From: Abelmoschus esculentus
Lineage: Eukaryota; Streptophyta; Magnoliopsida; Malvales; Malvaceae
Length of the DNA: 64,000 nucleotides
NCBI GenBank assembly: GCA_035048815.1
Contig: JAUCBN010000001.1
Coordinates: 17,995,001-18,059,000 of the forward strand
Reading direction: 5' to 3'
Position numbers and translations under genes: made by a program. The notes beneath the pieces were generated by a model. That model saw nothing but the letters and a program-made list of their open reading frames with translations. It did not search any database and was not told the DNA's origin. Shown here piece after piece: positions 45,461 to 57,708 of the stretch (its first letter is position 1; each line of letters begins with the position of its first letter).

Positions 45461-47028
45461 TGATATGTGCACGCCCAACCTTAAATTCTATCCATACCCT
45501 AAGTCACACAAGTCCAATTAGGGAGTTCTACTTAATCCTCTTTATTTATTCGATTCATGTGCTACATTTGCTTGCTATCTCATATTATATACCTATAATG
45601 TTTATTTCCTTATATTACTATTGATAACTTAGTAATTAGTATTGAACCACAGCTCTATCTAGCTTCTATATGCATTATTAATATTCAACACATGTTTAGT
45701 AACATCATACTAATTAGTTTAAGTTGTTTCTTTGTAGGTTATGTTAAACATGGCTTAAGGGACTATTGGCCAACTCTGTTTTAGCTTGAATGCACCATTT
45801 CAGCTTAAAACAAAGAATCATTGTTTGAGGCACTTACTAGCTTTCGATCAGCACTAAAACTTACCAAACACTCCTAGGCAGCGCAATGAAGTGGATGCTA
45901 GCTTTATTCCAGTTCACGAATTCAGAATGAGCACAAAACGACAAATGGTGAATTTCCATCCATATGGGATTCGGATCAGCTCTTACACACTCTTATGGAT
46001 TGAGGAGAGTATTATGGCCCTAAGGATAAGTTCACTCAGCTAGGGGGTTAACCGTTCAGCTCAAATCATCACTCAAAGATGGTGAACTTTCAGCTAGCTA
46101 GCTTAGCTCAACCCAGCTCAACCTTAGTTCATCCAGCTCACCTTAGCTCACCCAACAACCTTCAGCTCAACCATGGAAGGACATATTCCCTCTCCAAGAG
46201 ACACAACCGACCAACATGGAGGGAAACATGTTTTGGGCTTCAAAACAAAGAGATAGCACTCTTCATTGGACAAATTCATGATGGTCGACTTGTGTGCCGA
46301 TTTCGAGAAGGAAACGAGAAGAATTGGACTTTGGTGTCTTCATGAAAGTTGTTCCTCTGTCTCTTATATTTCTAGAGCATGTTGAATCTTATCAATCCGG
46401 TATCGGGAACTCGAGATATGTCCAATTTACTGAAGACTGTGCAAGCTAGAATTTTAAACCGAAAAGTTACAAGAATTATTGGGAGGAGACACCATTCAAC
46501 CGAACGGTTAAAGAGGGAGACACCACCAATTGAACAGACACCAAGGCCACTATTTGGCCACCCTTTCAAATGAAAATGTCCCTTGTCCACACCCTTTCAT
46601 TTCCTATAAATATGTAGCCATTTTGGCATTTCAAACACAACTTTGAATCAAATTATTTAGTTTGTGAGTTAATCTCTCATTCTTGTTCTTTTTAGAACTT
46701 TATCGAGTTATCAAATCGTCTCTTTGATTTGTGGCGTCACCCTCCATCCTTTGTACTTTAGGTTTCTAGAATTACATTTCTATGAGGTCTAAGTGCATCT
46801 ACCACCCTCAGAGTTGCAACTAGATTGGGTTTATGTTCCTATAACATAAGTTCAACCTTCGCCCCTTTGAATACTATCATTCCCACACCCCATAATCACC
46901 ATTCATCTTCGATTTTCGTCCACCATTCTTCACCAACCCTTTACATATCCTTTCATATCATTTACATCGCTTAAACACCTCTATTTCCTTCCTTAATCAA
47001 CCATCAACATCCTCCACACCATAACTAA
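45461..47028 (+). mobile_element. LTR G (family related to E and F), truncated
   Basis: Starts TGATATGTGCACGCCC right after satellite. It shares with F the AGCTC-rich part (about 46020-46170), GGAGGGAAACATG and AGAGATAGCAC blocks, TATAAATA (46605) and TTTTTAGAACTTTATC. It continues to about 47028, where sequence changes to LTR H. No primer site follows, so the 3' end is lost. The first 40 bases recur inverted inside the satellite at 4145 and 4597. Confidence 0.65.
46605..46612 (+). promoter_or_regulatory. TATA box of LTR G
   Basis: TATAAATA in TTCCTATAAATATG, the same place as in LTR F. Confidence 0.5.
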
Positions 47029-48428
47029 AATAGAACACTCTCAAAGTTTAATATATGCCAAAAGTTGTTTCTTTGACAATGAAATGAGTGCCTATTTATA
47101 GGTGTAAGACAACAACAAATTGATTAGCCTAGACAAAGATTAAAGACTCATTATTCTGATGTTAAAGGCCTATTAATTTGTAGGTTATCCTATCTCCAAT
47201 TGATAGCCAAAAAGGTTTGATCTAACAAGGATGAATGTGGATATTCGTAAGATGAATGTAGACATACATATCCACATGGAGAAACTCTTGGGCTAATGAA
47301 CTTGATTAAGTTGTCATTCATCCTCCTTTAATGGGCTGTTGATAAAGTATTGAATTCAGTAATTGAATGGTCTCTTGAATTTGTTGAACAAGCATCTTGT
47401 GACTATTCCCATACTGAATTTCCAACATGCACTGTCTTCACTAATTTAATCATATCTTAAGATCCTAATATAGGATTGAGGTGATTCAAAGTGATTTGGA
47501 AAGATAAGAAATAGAGGAATAAGTTTGAAGAAGACCTAAAGACTCAAATATGCTCGTATCCAATCCAAAAATGGCGAACAAGTTGACTGATATTCCTTGA
47601 ACTCCCTCCTTAAGTGTTGCTTTAATTCTTGCCCTTACTCTCCCTTAAGTGCTGATAATGAAAGCTTTCATTGCATGTCTCTCTGTTAAAAACTGATAAG
47701 CTTTATGGAGGATTAAGTAGCTCTTAAATAGTCTTCAAGTGCCTCTTTAAGTGGTGTATTTAGGAGCTCTTCAATGCATTGTTTTCTTGCTGAAACTAAA
47801 AGCCTTTAAGTGGTGTGTAAATCTCCCTTGAATGTCTTGAAACTGATCAGCCATCATGGTGTCTTCAAGTATCTTTAATTGGTAGTAAATGACTTGTCTT
47901 TCTTGTAGAAAATGATCAGCCATTTGATCCCAAATGAATACCCTAGATGAAAATATAAGCAACCATTAGATAACAGCTTTATTCAATAAAATAAAAGTGA
48001 ATGCATGAAACATATTTAATGAGCTAGTTTAATTAATGAAACTAGTTACATTGAATGATCTAGTTTAATTAATTAATCCGCACACTAAATGAACTCATAA
48101 ACATAAGAAAACTAACATGCTTTTAGTGAACTATCATGCATTAATTAAACTAATGAACTTAATTGAACTAACATGCTTAAATGAATATCAAGCATTATTT
48201 ATTCATGCACACATGCTGAAATTAAATTTAAAAACTTAAGAAAGAACTCATGCAAACTCATGCACAAGTAGGAGGCTGTATTGTTACAACATAGTTGGTG
48301 TTGCATTCTCTAATTTCCAGCCTTGAATAAATAGATTTCCCATTGTCTCTTGAAATTTCTTGGTTTTAGTACGAGTCATAGATCCAATAGGAAATTCTTC
48401 TGATTCATTGTTGGTTGTGATCGTATCA
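47029..48428 (-). mobile_element. LTR H, probable solo LTR of a third CRM-related family
   Basis: In minus orientation it begins TGATACGATCACAACC at 48428. Its first 144 bases are an open reading tail ending at 48284. A CTATAAATAGGCAC promoter-like motif on the minus strand lies near 47090-47103. No polypurine tract is next to its start and no primer site is evident at its end, so I read it as a solo or fragmented LTR. The left edge is approximate. Confidence 0.55.
48284..48427 (-). pseudogene. Pol C-terminal tail encoded in LTR H
   Basis: 48 codons reading DTITTNNESEEFPIGSMTRT, then KTKKFQETMGNL and onward to a TAA. The GSMTRTKTKK motif corresponds to GPITRSKAKK in the CRM-like copies and, as there, lies at the very start of the LTR. 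Without the upstream integrase it is not a functional gene. It shows that H came from an element whose pol ran into its 3' LTR. Confidence 0.7.
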
Positions 48429-48596
48429 TCCATTCAAGCATTCTCCCGAGTGAAATACGAGAGCTGAGTATTACATTTGAGTGCACATTTTTCTTTGGAG
48501 TGAAAACCGAGAGGTTTTAAGTGTGCAGTGAACACTTTTATTTTTTTGTTACTTAACTCGTTATTTGTGCTTCTTTGTGTTTTCTTTTGTTTAAAT

Positions 48597-51500
48597 ATGA
48601 CAGGGTCAGATGATCGTAGTCATGGTGAAGACCAACCACCAAATTTGCAAATCCAGGCTTTTACACGTACTATGCAACGTCTATTAGAGAATGCAATAGG
48701 GCCTTTGCAGTCTCGTTTGGACAAGATAGATGGGGGTGGTTCTCAATCTGTCCATAATAAGAATCATGATGAAAATGACGTCGAACAATCACCTCAGATG
48801 AATCAACGACTAGGACGTGTAGTTGATGATAATATTTCTAACACAAAAGTTGCTACACCTTCTTTTCAGGGACGTTCAGATCCAGATGCTTATCTGACAT
48901 GGGAAAGTAAGGTTGAACACGTTTTCGAGTGTTACAATTACTCGAAGCAAAAGAAAGTACGACTAGCAACTTTGGAGTTTGTTGACTATGCACTGTTGTG
49001 GTGGGATCAATTACTAGTTAGTCGACGACGTGCGGGTGAAGGACCAGTGAGAACATGAGACGAAATGAAGCGTATCATGCGAAAACGGTTTGTTCCTTCT
49101 TACTATCATCGTGATTTATTTCAGAAATTTCAAACTTTGAAACAGGGCACTAGGAGCGTCAAGGACTATTTCAAGGAAATGGACATGTCCATGATGCGTG
49201 CGAACATAGTTGAGGATCGTGATGCAATTATGGCTCGGTTTATGGCAGGATTGAATTCTGAAATTGCTAACATTGTTGAATTGCAGCATTATATCGAATT
49301 GGATGATATGGTGCATATGGCGATGAAAATTGAGCGACAACAACGTAGAAAAGTTTCTACTCGAGGTAATACTAGTCCATTTAAATCTTTTACGAATCCA
49401 TTGTATACCCCTAACCATGCTAGGAAACAAGCACCACAAGCACCACTACGGATTCAAGAACAAGGCGAGTCCAGCAAACCAAAGCCTCCCGTTGTTGATA
49501 ATGGGTGTGGTAAACAAAAAGTAGTGGTACAAGAACGACCGAGAGATATTCAATATTTTAAGTGCCTTGGTCGAGGACATGTTGCTAGCCAGTGTCCTAA
49601 TCGTAGAGTTATGTTGATGCGAGATGATGGAGAGATCGAGTTAGATTCTGAAGAAGAACCATATGATATCCTTGATGAAGATGATAAAGAAGATGTCCTA
49701 GAAGTTGCTAAGACTGGTAAGGTAATGGAAATTATGGTTGTTAAACATAGTCTGAGTGTGCAATAGGTTCAGGATGAACAACAACGCAAAAATATCTTTC
49801 ACACGCGATGTAAAGTTCAAGATAAGGTATGTGTTGTGATTATTGATAGCGGTAGTTGTACTAATGTTGCCAGTTCAATGATGGTTGACAGGTTAGGTCT
49901 CAAGACGACAAAACATCCTAATCCTTACAAATTGCAATGGTTGAATGACGGTAAAGAACTTAAAGTAACAAAACAAGTTGTTATACCATTTTCGATTGGA
50001 ACTTACATGGACGAGGTCCTTTATGATGTTGTGTCGATGGATGTTACTCACCTTGTTTTGGGACGTCCTTGGCAATATGACAAGAAGGTAATACATGATG
50101 GTTTTACAAATCGATACTCTTTTATGCATGCAGGTAAGAAGATTACTTTGGCTCCTTTGACACCGAGTCAAGTGATGGAATATCAAGTAAGCTTGAAAAA
50201 GTGTAAAGAAGCTGCAAAAGAGAAGAAAATGATGAATGTTTATGCAAGTAGTTGAGAAATCAGGAAATGTCTTTCTTCTCACTAATTTTTGCTTATTTTA
50301 ATGTTTAAAGATTATTGTTTATTGACTGACTTTCCTTCTGATTTGCCTGCATCAATTATTTCCCTTTTGCAGGAATTTAAGGATGTGTTTCGAAAGAAAC
50401 ACTAAGGGGATTGCCACCTCTTTGTGGCATTGAACACCAGATTGATTTTATCCCAGGTGCTACTATTCCAAATCGACCAGCTTATCGAACTAACCTCGAA
50501 GAGACGAAAGAGCTTCAAAGACAAGTGACAAAATTGATAGACAAGGGTTATATTCGAGAGAGTCTAAGTCTGTGTGTTGTTCAGGTACTGTTAGTGCCGA
50601 AGAAAGATGGATCTTGTAGGATGTGCGTAGATTGTAGAGCTGTGAATCAAATTACAATTAAGTATCATCATCCTATTTCTAGACTTGATGACATATTGGA
50701 CGAGCTTTATGGAGCTGTCATCTTCTCCAAAATTGATCTAAAGAGTGGATATCATCAGATTCGCATTCATGAAGGCGATGAATGGAAGACAACCTTCAAA
50801 ACAAAGCTAAGTTTGTACGAATGGTTAGTAATGCCCTTTGGTTTAACAAATGCATCTAGTACTTTTATGCAATTGATGAACCATGTTCTGCGATCCTTTA
50901 TTGGTAAATTTTGTGTTCTATATTTTGACGATATTTTGATTTATAGCAAGACTTTACAGGATCATGTCGAACATTTGAGATCTGTTTTGTAGACTTTGCG
51001 AGAAGAAAGATTGTTTGGTAACATAGAGAAATGTGAGTTTTGTACTGACAAACTTACATTTCTTGGTTATATTGTTAGTGCACAGGGTGTTGAAGTAGAT
51101 CTTGAAAAGATAAAAGCAATTCAAGAATGGCCACGACCGTCATCGATTACTCAGGTTAGATCTTTTCATGGTTTAGCTAGTTTTTATCGATGATTTGTTC
51201 CTAATTTTAGTTCTATTACCGCTCCCTTAACCGGGATTATTAAGAATAATTTTAACTTCTTATGAGGTAAAGAACAAGAAGATGTCTTTTTGAAAATTAA
51301 GGATTGTTTGACAAAGTCACCAGTGTTAGCCTTACCTAACTTTGATAAAATTTTTGAAATTGAATGTGATGCTTCTGGAGTTGGTATAGGCGTTGTGTTA
51401 ATGCAGGAAAATAGGCCCATTGCATACTTCAGTGAAAAGCTTAGTGGAGGAACATTAAATTATCCAGTCTATGATAAGGAGATGTATGCACTGACTTGGA

Positions 51501-52803
51501 CATTGAAGACTTGGCAGCATTACTTGTTGTCTAAGGATTTTGTGATTCACACTGGTCATGAGGCTAAGCATATATTCGTGACTTGTATGTTGATGATTCT
51601 GATTTTAGAGATAAGTATACTGCTTGTGAGAAAGGTGCATATGGAAAGTTTTACAGGCATAATTGTTATCTTTTCAAAGAAAATAGGATATGCATTTCAC
51701 AGGGTTCAATGCATGATATTCTGATCCGTGAAGCACATGAGGGTGGATTGATGGGTCACTTTGGAGTCACTAAGATATTACAGACATTGAAAGAACATCT
51801 ATTTTAGCCTAAGATGCATAGAGACGTTGAAAGGTACTGTGAACGTTATGTGACTGTAAGATAGCAAAATCGAAGGTTTCACCACATGGTATGTACTTGC
51901 CTTTACCTATTTCTGATTCTCCTTGGATTGATATTTCTATGGATTTTGTTTTGGGATTGCCAAGAACTAGGACAGGTCGAGATAGTATTGGTTGATAGGT
52001 TCTCTAAGATGAAACATTTTATTGCATACCATAAGACCGATGATGCTGTTAATGTGGCTAACTTGTTCTTTAGTGATGTTATACGTTTGCATGGTATTCC
52101 TAGGTCGATTGTTTCTGACAGGGATGTAAAGTTTTTGAGTCACTTTTGAAGGACTCTTTGGAGCAAATTAGGTACGAAACTCATGTTTTCTACTACTTGC
52201 CATCCCCAGACTAATGGACAAACTGAGTTTGTTAACAGAGTTTTCTCTACTTTACTTCGTTCTATCATTAAAAAGAATATCCAGACTTGGGAAGATTGTT
52301 TTCCACATGTTGAGTTTGCGTATAATCATGTTGTACATTCTGTTACTAAGATGTCACCATTTGAGGTTGTTTATGGTTTTAACCCTATTACGCCTCTAGA
52401 TTTGTTACCTTTGCCACAGGAACAAGTGACGAACAAAGATGGTCAAGCGAAAGTAGAATATGTGAAGAAGTTGTATCAACGGGTGAAGGAGAATTTAGAA
52501 TGAAGGACTCAACAGTTTGAAAAGCAAGCAAACAAAGAAAGGAAGCGAGTCACCTTCGATGTTGGTGATTGGGTCTGGGTTCATTTTTGAAAGAAACGTT
52601 TTCCAGCCCAACGACGGTTAAAGTTGTTACTAAGAGGAGGTGGCCCTTTTCAAGTGTTGGCGAAAATGAATGACAGCGCCTACAAGATAGACTTACCGTG
52701 CGAGTACACTGTAAGTGCCACATTTAATGCTTCTGATTTAAGTTCTTATGATGATTCTACAGATTTGAGGTCAAATCCTTTTCAAGAAGGGGGAATGATG
52801 TGA
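48597..52803 (+). pseudogene. gag-pol: gag-pol polyprotein of CRM-3, heavily damaged
   Basis: Starts at the ATG at 48597 (MTGSDDRSHGEDQPP). Gag core, a CCHC knuckle whose first Cys has changed to Tyr (YFKCLGRGHVASQC, near 49552), protease IIDSGS (near 49842), RT with YFDD (near 50920), a partial RNase H, and integrase with HPQTNGQTE (D changed to N) are all visible. Stops include 49057 (TGG to TGA), 49764 (CAG to TAG), 50253 (CGA to TGA), 50990 (TAG), 51191 and 51262. There is a frameshift near 50392, a deletion of about 170-190 bases in RNase H near 51560 and further breaks near 51855 and 51990. In this copy the polypurine tract is shorter and the frame stops at 52801, at the LTR edge. Confidence 0.88.
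52784..52795 (+). other. Polypurine tract of CRM-3
   Basis: AAGAAGGGGGAA next to the 3' LTR start, shorter than in the other copies, which shifts the frame entering the LTR. Confidence 0.85.
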
Positions 52804-54132
52804 GCATATCAATTAAAGCACAATATGATCCGGAGGTCTTGCTACAAGGACCTATTACTCGTTCTAAGATAAAAAAAATTCAGGGAAGTACTTTTCCTTA
52901 CTTGTGCTTCAATTCTAAATTCATTTGATAATGTTTATGCCTTAGGACATAGGCTTTATAATATGGTGCATGTTGATATGTGACATATTAGACTATACTA
53001 CTTATTATGTATGTTTAACTATCTTTTAAGGTTTGGTTTGATACTGTTTATTATGTTTCTAACTTATTTATACGTTCATGTGTGTTTTTAAATAAGTTTA
53101 CAAGTGTTTCATCCTTGTGTTTACGAATGGATTCCTTGTGTTGTTTTCAATATAGGTAAACAGAGGTGTGCCAGTGAGTTACGAATGGATTCTTGTACTG
53201 TTTTCCAATATAGGTAAACAGAGGTGTGCTAGTGTAAGAGCAGGCCAAACACAACCCTCTTTTGGAATGATGGATGTCAACAAATGATAAGGATGAGGGG
53301 TTTCTAATTCAAATTCAAACAATTAACACATATTTAATGTGTTTTATGAGCCTAAACATGTGGCTGATATGAATGGAGCCTAGATGCAAGTTATTAAGCA
53401 TTTGAATTTAATTTCAGCCAAGTATTCGAATTCGACCAACTCCTTCATTCTCCTATATATTCTCAAATTTTTGTAAAGACAAGGTTACACATTTTTGAAT
53501 AAAAATTATATTTGAGAGTTTTCTCTTATTTGGTTCTTTTTAGAACTTTTCTCACATTCAAACTTGTTTTTTATTGTCAAATTCTTGATACTTTGGGTTC
53601 CTAGATTGCTATTTAGAGGGTCCAATTTCTTTCGATGTTAAACTTATTTGATTCGGGTTTGCTCAGTATATTGTGTAGGTTCTTTCAAGTTTAACGTGTT
53701 CAATTCGATCCAGCAACTTTCCTCACCATTGTTGAACGTTCGAGTTGCTGTCATGGATGTTTCTTGAAGCATTCATCTTCCAATTTGAATATCATTCAAA
53801 CATTCAAACTTTTATATTCTTTACTTCATTTTTCGTTTTTATTTTTCTTTCCATTGTTTTCCTATATAGGTAAATAGTGAAAAATCCCGTTTCAGCATCA
53901 ACTTTTCTTTTCTCTTTCATTTTTTGTTATAATTTTACTTCATTGTTTTCCTATGTAGGTAAACAATGTAAAAATTCTCTTCAAACGCCCAAGTTATTAT
54001 ACTTATTTCCTATATAAGTAATCAGTGTAAACACTTGACTGTTTATGTTTTTTCTTTTGCAGGAACTTCTTACAACATTCCTAAATCCGCAACATACGAA
54101 GAAAGTCCGTTTCGATAGGCTACCTAGTATCA
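52796..54132 (+). repeat. 3' LTR of CRM-3
   Basis: TGATGTGAGCATATCA to CTAGTATCA, 1337 bases, directly followed by satellite (ATGATCC). It contains CCTATATATTC near 53452 as a TATA-like box and several copies of CCTATATAGGTAAA-like motifs (about 53150-54020). Confidence 0.85.
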
Positions 54133-55223
54133 ATGATCCTTCTTTTCGAGTGCGTGTCATAATGAATGGTCCCTTTCTTAGAACGTATACCGTGATGGAC
54201 GACCCCTCCCTTTGAGCGTATGACGCGATGAAGGATCCCTTTCTTCGAATGCAAGTCATGGTGAACGGTCCCTCTCTTTGAGCGTATACCGTGATGGACG
54301 ACCCCTCTCTTTCAGCGTATGTCGTGATGAATGACCCCTGCCTTCGAGTGCATATCATAATGAATGGTCCCTTTCTTGGAGAGTATACTATGATGGACGA
54401 CCCCTCTCTTTCAGCGTATATCGCGATGAATGACCCCTTTCTTCCAATGCATGTCATAATGAATGGTCCCTTTGTTAAAGCGTATACCGTAATGGACGAC
54501 CCCTCTCTTTAAGCGTATGTTGCATTGAATGGCCCCTCTCTTCGAGTGATTGTAATTGTGAACGAAACCTCTCTTTGGGCGTATACCAGGATGGACGACA
54601 CCTCTCTTTGAGCGTATATCGTGATGAATGTCCCCTCTCTTCGAGTGCATGTCATAATGAATGCCCCCTTCTTAGAGATTATATCGTGATGGAGGACCCT
54701 TCTCTTTGAGTGTATGTCGCGATGAATGACCCCTCTCTTCGAGTGAATGTCATGGTGATTGATCTCTCTATTTCAGAGTATACCGTGTTGGGCGACCCCT
54801 CTCTTTGAGCGTATATCGTGATGAATGATCCCTCTCTTCGAGTTTATGTCATAGTTAATGGTCCATTTCTTAGAGCATATATTGTGATGGATGAGTCCTC
54901 GCTTTAAGCGTATGTCGTGATGAATGACCCCTCTTTTCGAGCGTATGTCATACTGAACGGTCCTATTTTTTGAACGTATACCGTGATGGACGACCCCTCT
55001 CTCTAAGCGTATGTCGCGATGAATAACCCCTCTCTTCGAGTGCATGTCATATTGAACGGTCCCTCTCTTTGAACGTATACCATGATGGAGGATGCCTCAC
55101 TTTGAGCGTATATCGCGATGAATAACCTCTCTCTTCGAGTGCATGTCATAATGAACGATCCATCTGTTTGAGCGTATTAAGTGATCGATAACTCCTCTCT
55201 TTGAGCGTTTGTCGTGATAAATG
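54133..55223. repeat. 33-bp / 99-bp satellite array, segment 5
   Basis: Last visible segment of the array, with the same three monomer variants. It ends at TGTAACATCCTG, the start of the second D-type LTR. Confidence 0.95.
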
Positions 55224-56219
55224 ATGTAACATCCTGATTTTGGGGCTAGTAGTTTGAGTGTTGGTTAGGGAGGATTCGATTCGGATCGAATTGGATTCTT
55301 CGGTTCATTAATTCCGGGAAATTTAAAATAATAATATTTTAATCAGGTAAATATTAAATATGTAGAAAAGTTTTAAAATTGTTAAAAAGGTATTTTTGAA
55401 TTAAAGGAATATTTGAGTTTTAATTGGATTTAATTAAGCCTGATTATCACATTAGTGACTAAATTGTAAATTTTGGAAAGTTTAAAGGTTAAATTGAAAT
55501 TTTCGAAAATTTAAGATTTTTAGTGACTAAATTGGAAAGTAAGCCAAAGCTTAGAATCCTTAGAGGGTCATTAACCCAAATTATTTTAATTAAAGATTAT
55601 CCATCAAAATTAGTTTTTTATTAGTAGTTAATTTCATTTTCTTTTCCAACTTCCCATATTCTCATCTTTTCTCCCAAATTTTCTCTCTATTTGCTCTCCA
55701 AGACTTCTTCAATTACTAGTTGAATTCTTCTCCATTTTCATCAAGATTTATCTCATTTTACTCAAAATTTCCTTCTCTACAAAACCTACCTATTAATTTT
55801 GCAAAATCATCATCCAATTTAAAGGAAAATCAAGAGAAGAATTCTCATTTTTTAGTGGTTTGATCTTAAGGTAATTTTCTGATTTTTTTCATTTCTAAGG
55901 TTCTTTATTTGATATTCTCAAGCATTTGTCTTACAAATCAATAATCTAAACTAGAATGTCAATATGCACGATACATGAAATGATTTGGTTATATGGATGA
56001 GCATGATTTGATCAAGCATACTATGGTTTAGCATGAAAAGTACAAATGATGGTTTTAAATGTTGCATTAATGAACTTCTGTTTAGAGCTACCTCACTAAG
56101 CATGTTTTGCTTAAGCTCTCTTTTCATCTTTGCAGAGAAATAGAGGCATTAAGGACGGAATTTCGAACAAGAGGTCCAAAGGGAACGGCCTTACACGATT
56201 TGGTATGATTTGGCAAAAA
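55224..56219. mobile_element. Second D-type LTR, internally deleted and truncated
   Basis: Starts TGTAACATCCTGATTTTGGG, matching D at 19558. It follows D to about 55950, then jumps to the part of D just before the C insertion (ATGTTGCATTAATGAAC) and on through TTTAGAGCTACCTCACT. It thus supplies the empty site for C. It breaks off at TTTGGCAAAAAG, where internal sequence of a CRM-like element begins. Confidence 0.8.
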
Positions 56220-56253
56220 GTGCTAAAATCCGACCAAAGCTCTGATTACCATA
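56220..56253 (-). other. Extra primer site and leader start outside the CRM-4 3' LTR
   Basis: TGCTAAAATCCGACCAAAGC followed by TCTGATTACCA is identical to the sequence inside the 5' LTR at about 62605-62637. The primer site (56239-56251) therefore lies on the outer side of the LTR at 56254, where host flank would be expected. Confidence 0.85.
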
Positions 56254-57708
56254 TGATAAATGGATACGTTGCTTCAAAAACAACCATCCTTGTTTGAAAC
56301 GGATCTAGGATAGTAGAAGGCATATCTCTGCAATAAACACAAGATTATAGACGTAAGAATGGTGTTAAAATTACTAGAAAATAAAGAAAATTAAAAAAAA
56401 CAAAGAAATAAAAAGATGAAGGAATTCTGCATTTCTAGGATTTAATGAAGATGAAATGCTCCAAGGGCTTTCATGGCTGCATTATAATATCCAAAATGGC
56501 AGAATTGGATGTTGAAGTTGCTGGAAAAATAATAACGACGTTGAACTCGAAAGAACCCGAACAATATACTGAGCAGACCCGAATCAAATATGTTCTCCGT
56601 CAACGGACTTGGACCCTCTAGATAGTGATCTAGGAACCCAAAGTATCAAGGAATTGACACACTCAAACAAAGTCTGAAAATGTCAAGAAAAGTTCAATGA
56701 AGAACTGAAATTGAGAGAATTTCTCACAAAAATATTGTTTCATAAAATTGTCTAACCTTGTGTTTACAAAATTAAGTAAATATATAGGAATAAAGGAGAA
56801 GTTGACCAAATTTGAATTTGTGGCCTTAATTCAAACGAAAGTTAAAATTTAAATGCTCAAATAACTTCTCCTAGGCTCCTAATATCCTTAGCCACATGTT
56901 TTGGCACTTAAAACACATTAAACATGTGTTTAATGTTTGAATTTGAATAAGAAACCACTCATTCTTATCCAATGTTGCTGATTGATCTTCAAAGCAAGGG
57001 CTTTGTTTGGCTTGCTTGCTTTTGGACTCCCAAACTTGTGGAGAAGGGTGCTATGTGGGCCCCACATGCATGGAATATGCGTAGGACACCTGCTCTTCGT
57101 GTACGATAGGTTTCAGCTGCTGTAGGTCCTTCAACTTGAGTTGAGTTGAGCTGGAAATGGAGATGAGCTGACACGAACTAGCTAAGAGTGTTAGGAGCTA
57201 AATGGAGCTGGGAGCTAAGCCTCTGAGCTGCCTCGAGCTAAGGTGAGCTGAGTGCATACCATTGAGCTTCTTCTGAGCTGAATATAATCCACTTGAGCTG
57301 GTATTGAACTGCATACGCTCTCCTAAGCTGGAGATGAGATGAGTATGCCTACTTGAGCTAAGGTTCTCCAAAGTACCTATATTAGAACAAGGCAAACACA
57401 TCTAAAAAGCCTTGTAGTCTTATTTTAACCATACAAACACACTTAAAACCAAATGCAAACATAATTAACATGGTATATACATAAGTAAACACACTTACTA
57501 ATATATATACCTAAATATCTCACATATCAGCATGCAACACATGATAAACAACATATTCTAAGGCAAGAACATTCTCAAATGAATCTGAAATGTTAGCATA
57601 AGTAAGAAAAAAGCTTCCCTATATTTCTTTGCCTTAGAACGTGTGATAGGTCCTGAGGGTAAGACCTCCGGATCAACCTGTTGAACTTAACATGATGTGC
57701 TCACATCA
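56254..57708 (-). repeat. LTR at the 3' side of CRM-4
   Basis: TGATGTGAGCACATCA at 57708 to a TTTATCA end at 56254. The AGCTC cluster is at about 57140-57360. Confidence 0.9.

Larger units (their letters stand above)
48429..54132 (+). mobile_element. CRM-3: older CRM-like element, 5' truncated
   Basis: The 5' LTR, primer site and most of the leader are missing. Similarity to CRM-1 starts at CCATTCAAGCATTCTCCCGAG (about 48430). Gag-pol follows (48597-52803), then a polypurine tract (52784-52795) and a 3' LTR (52796-54132), then satellite. It is visibly more diverged from CRM-1 than CRM-2 and CRM-4 are, with many more stops. The LTR is about 120 bases shorter, shares only its ends and core, and lacks the AGCTC cluster, so it is a separate subfamily. 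Confidence 0.88.

Noticed and set aside
47771..47962. 63-codon minus-strand frame in LTR H
   Set aside because: Inside an LTR, no domain, no support from other copies.
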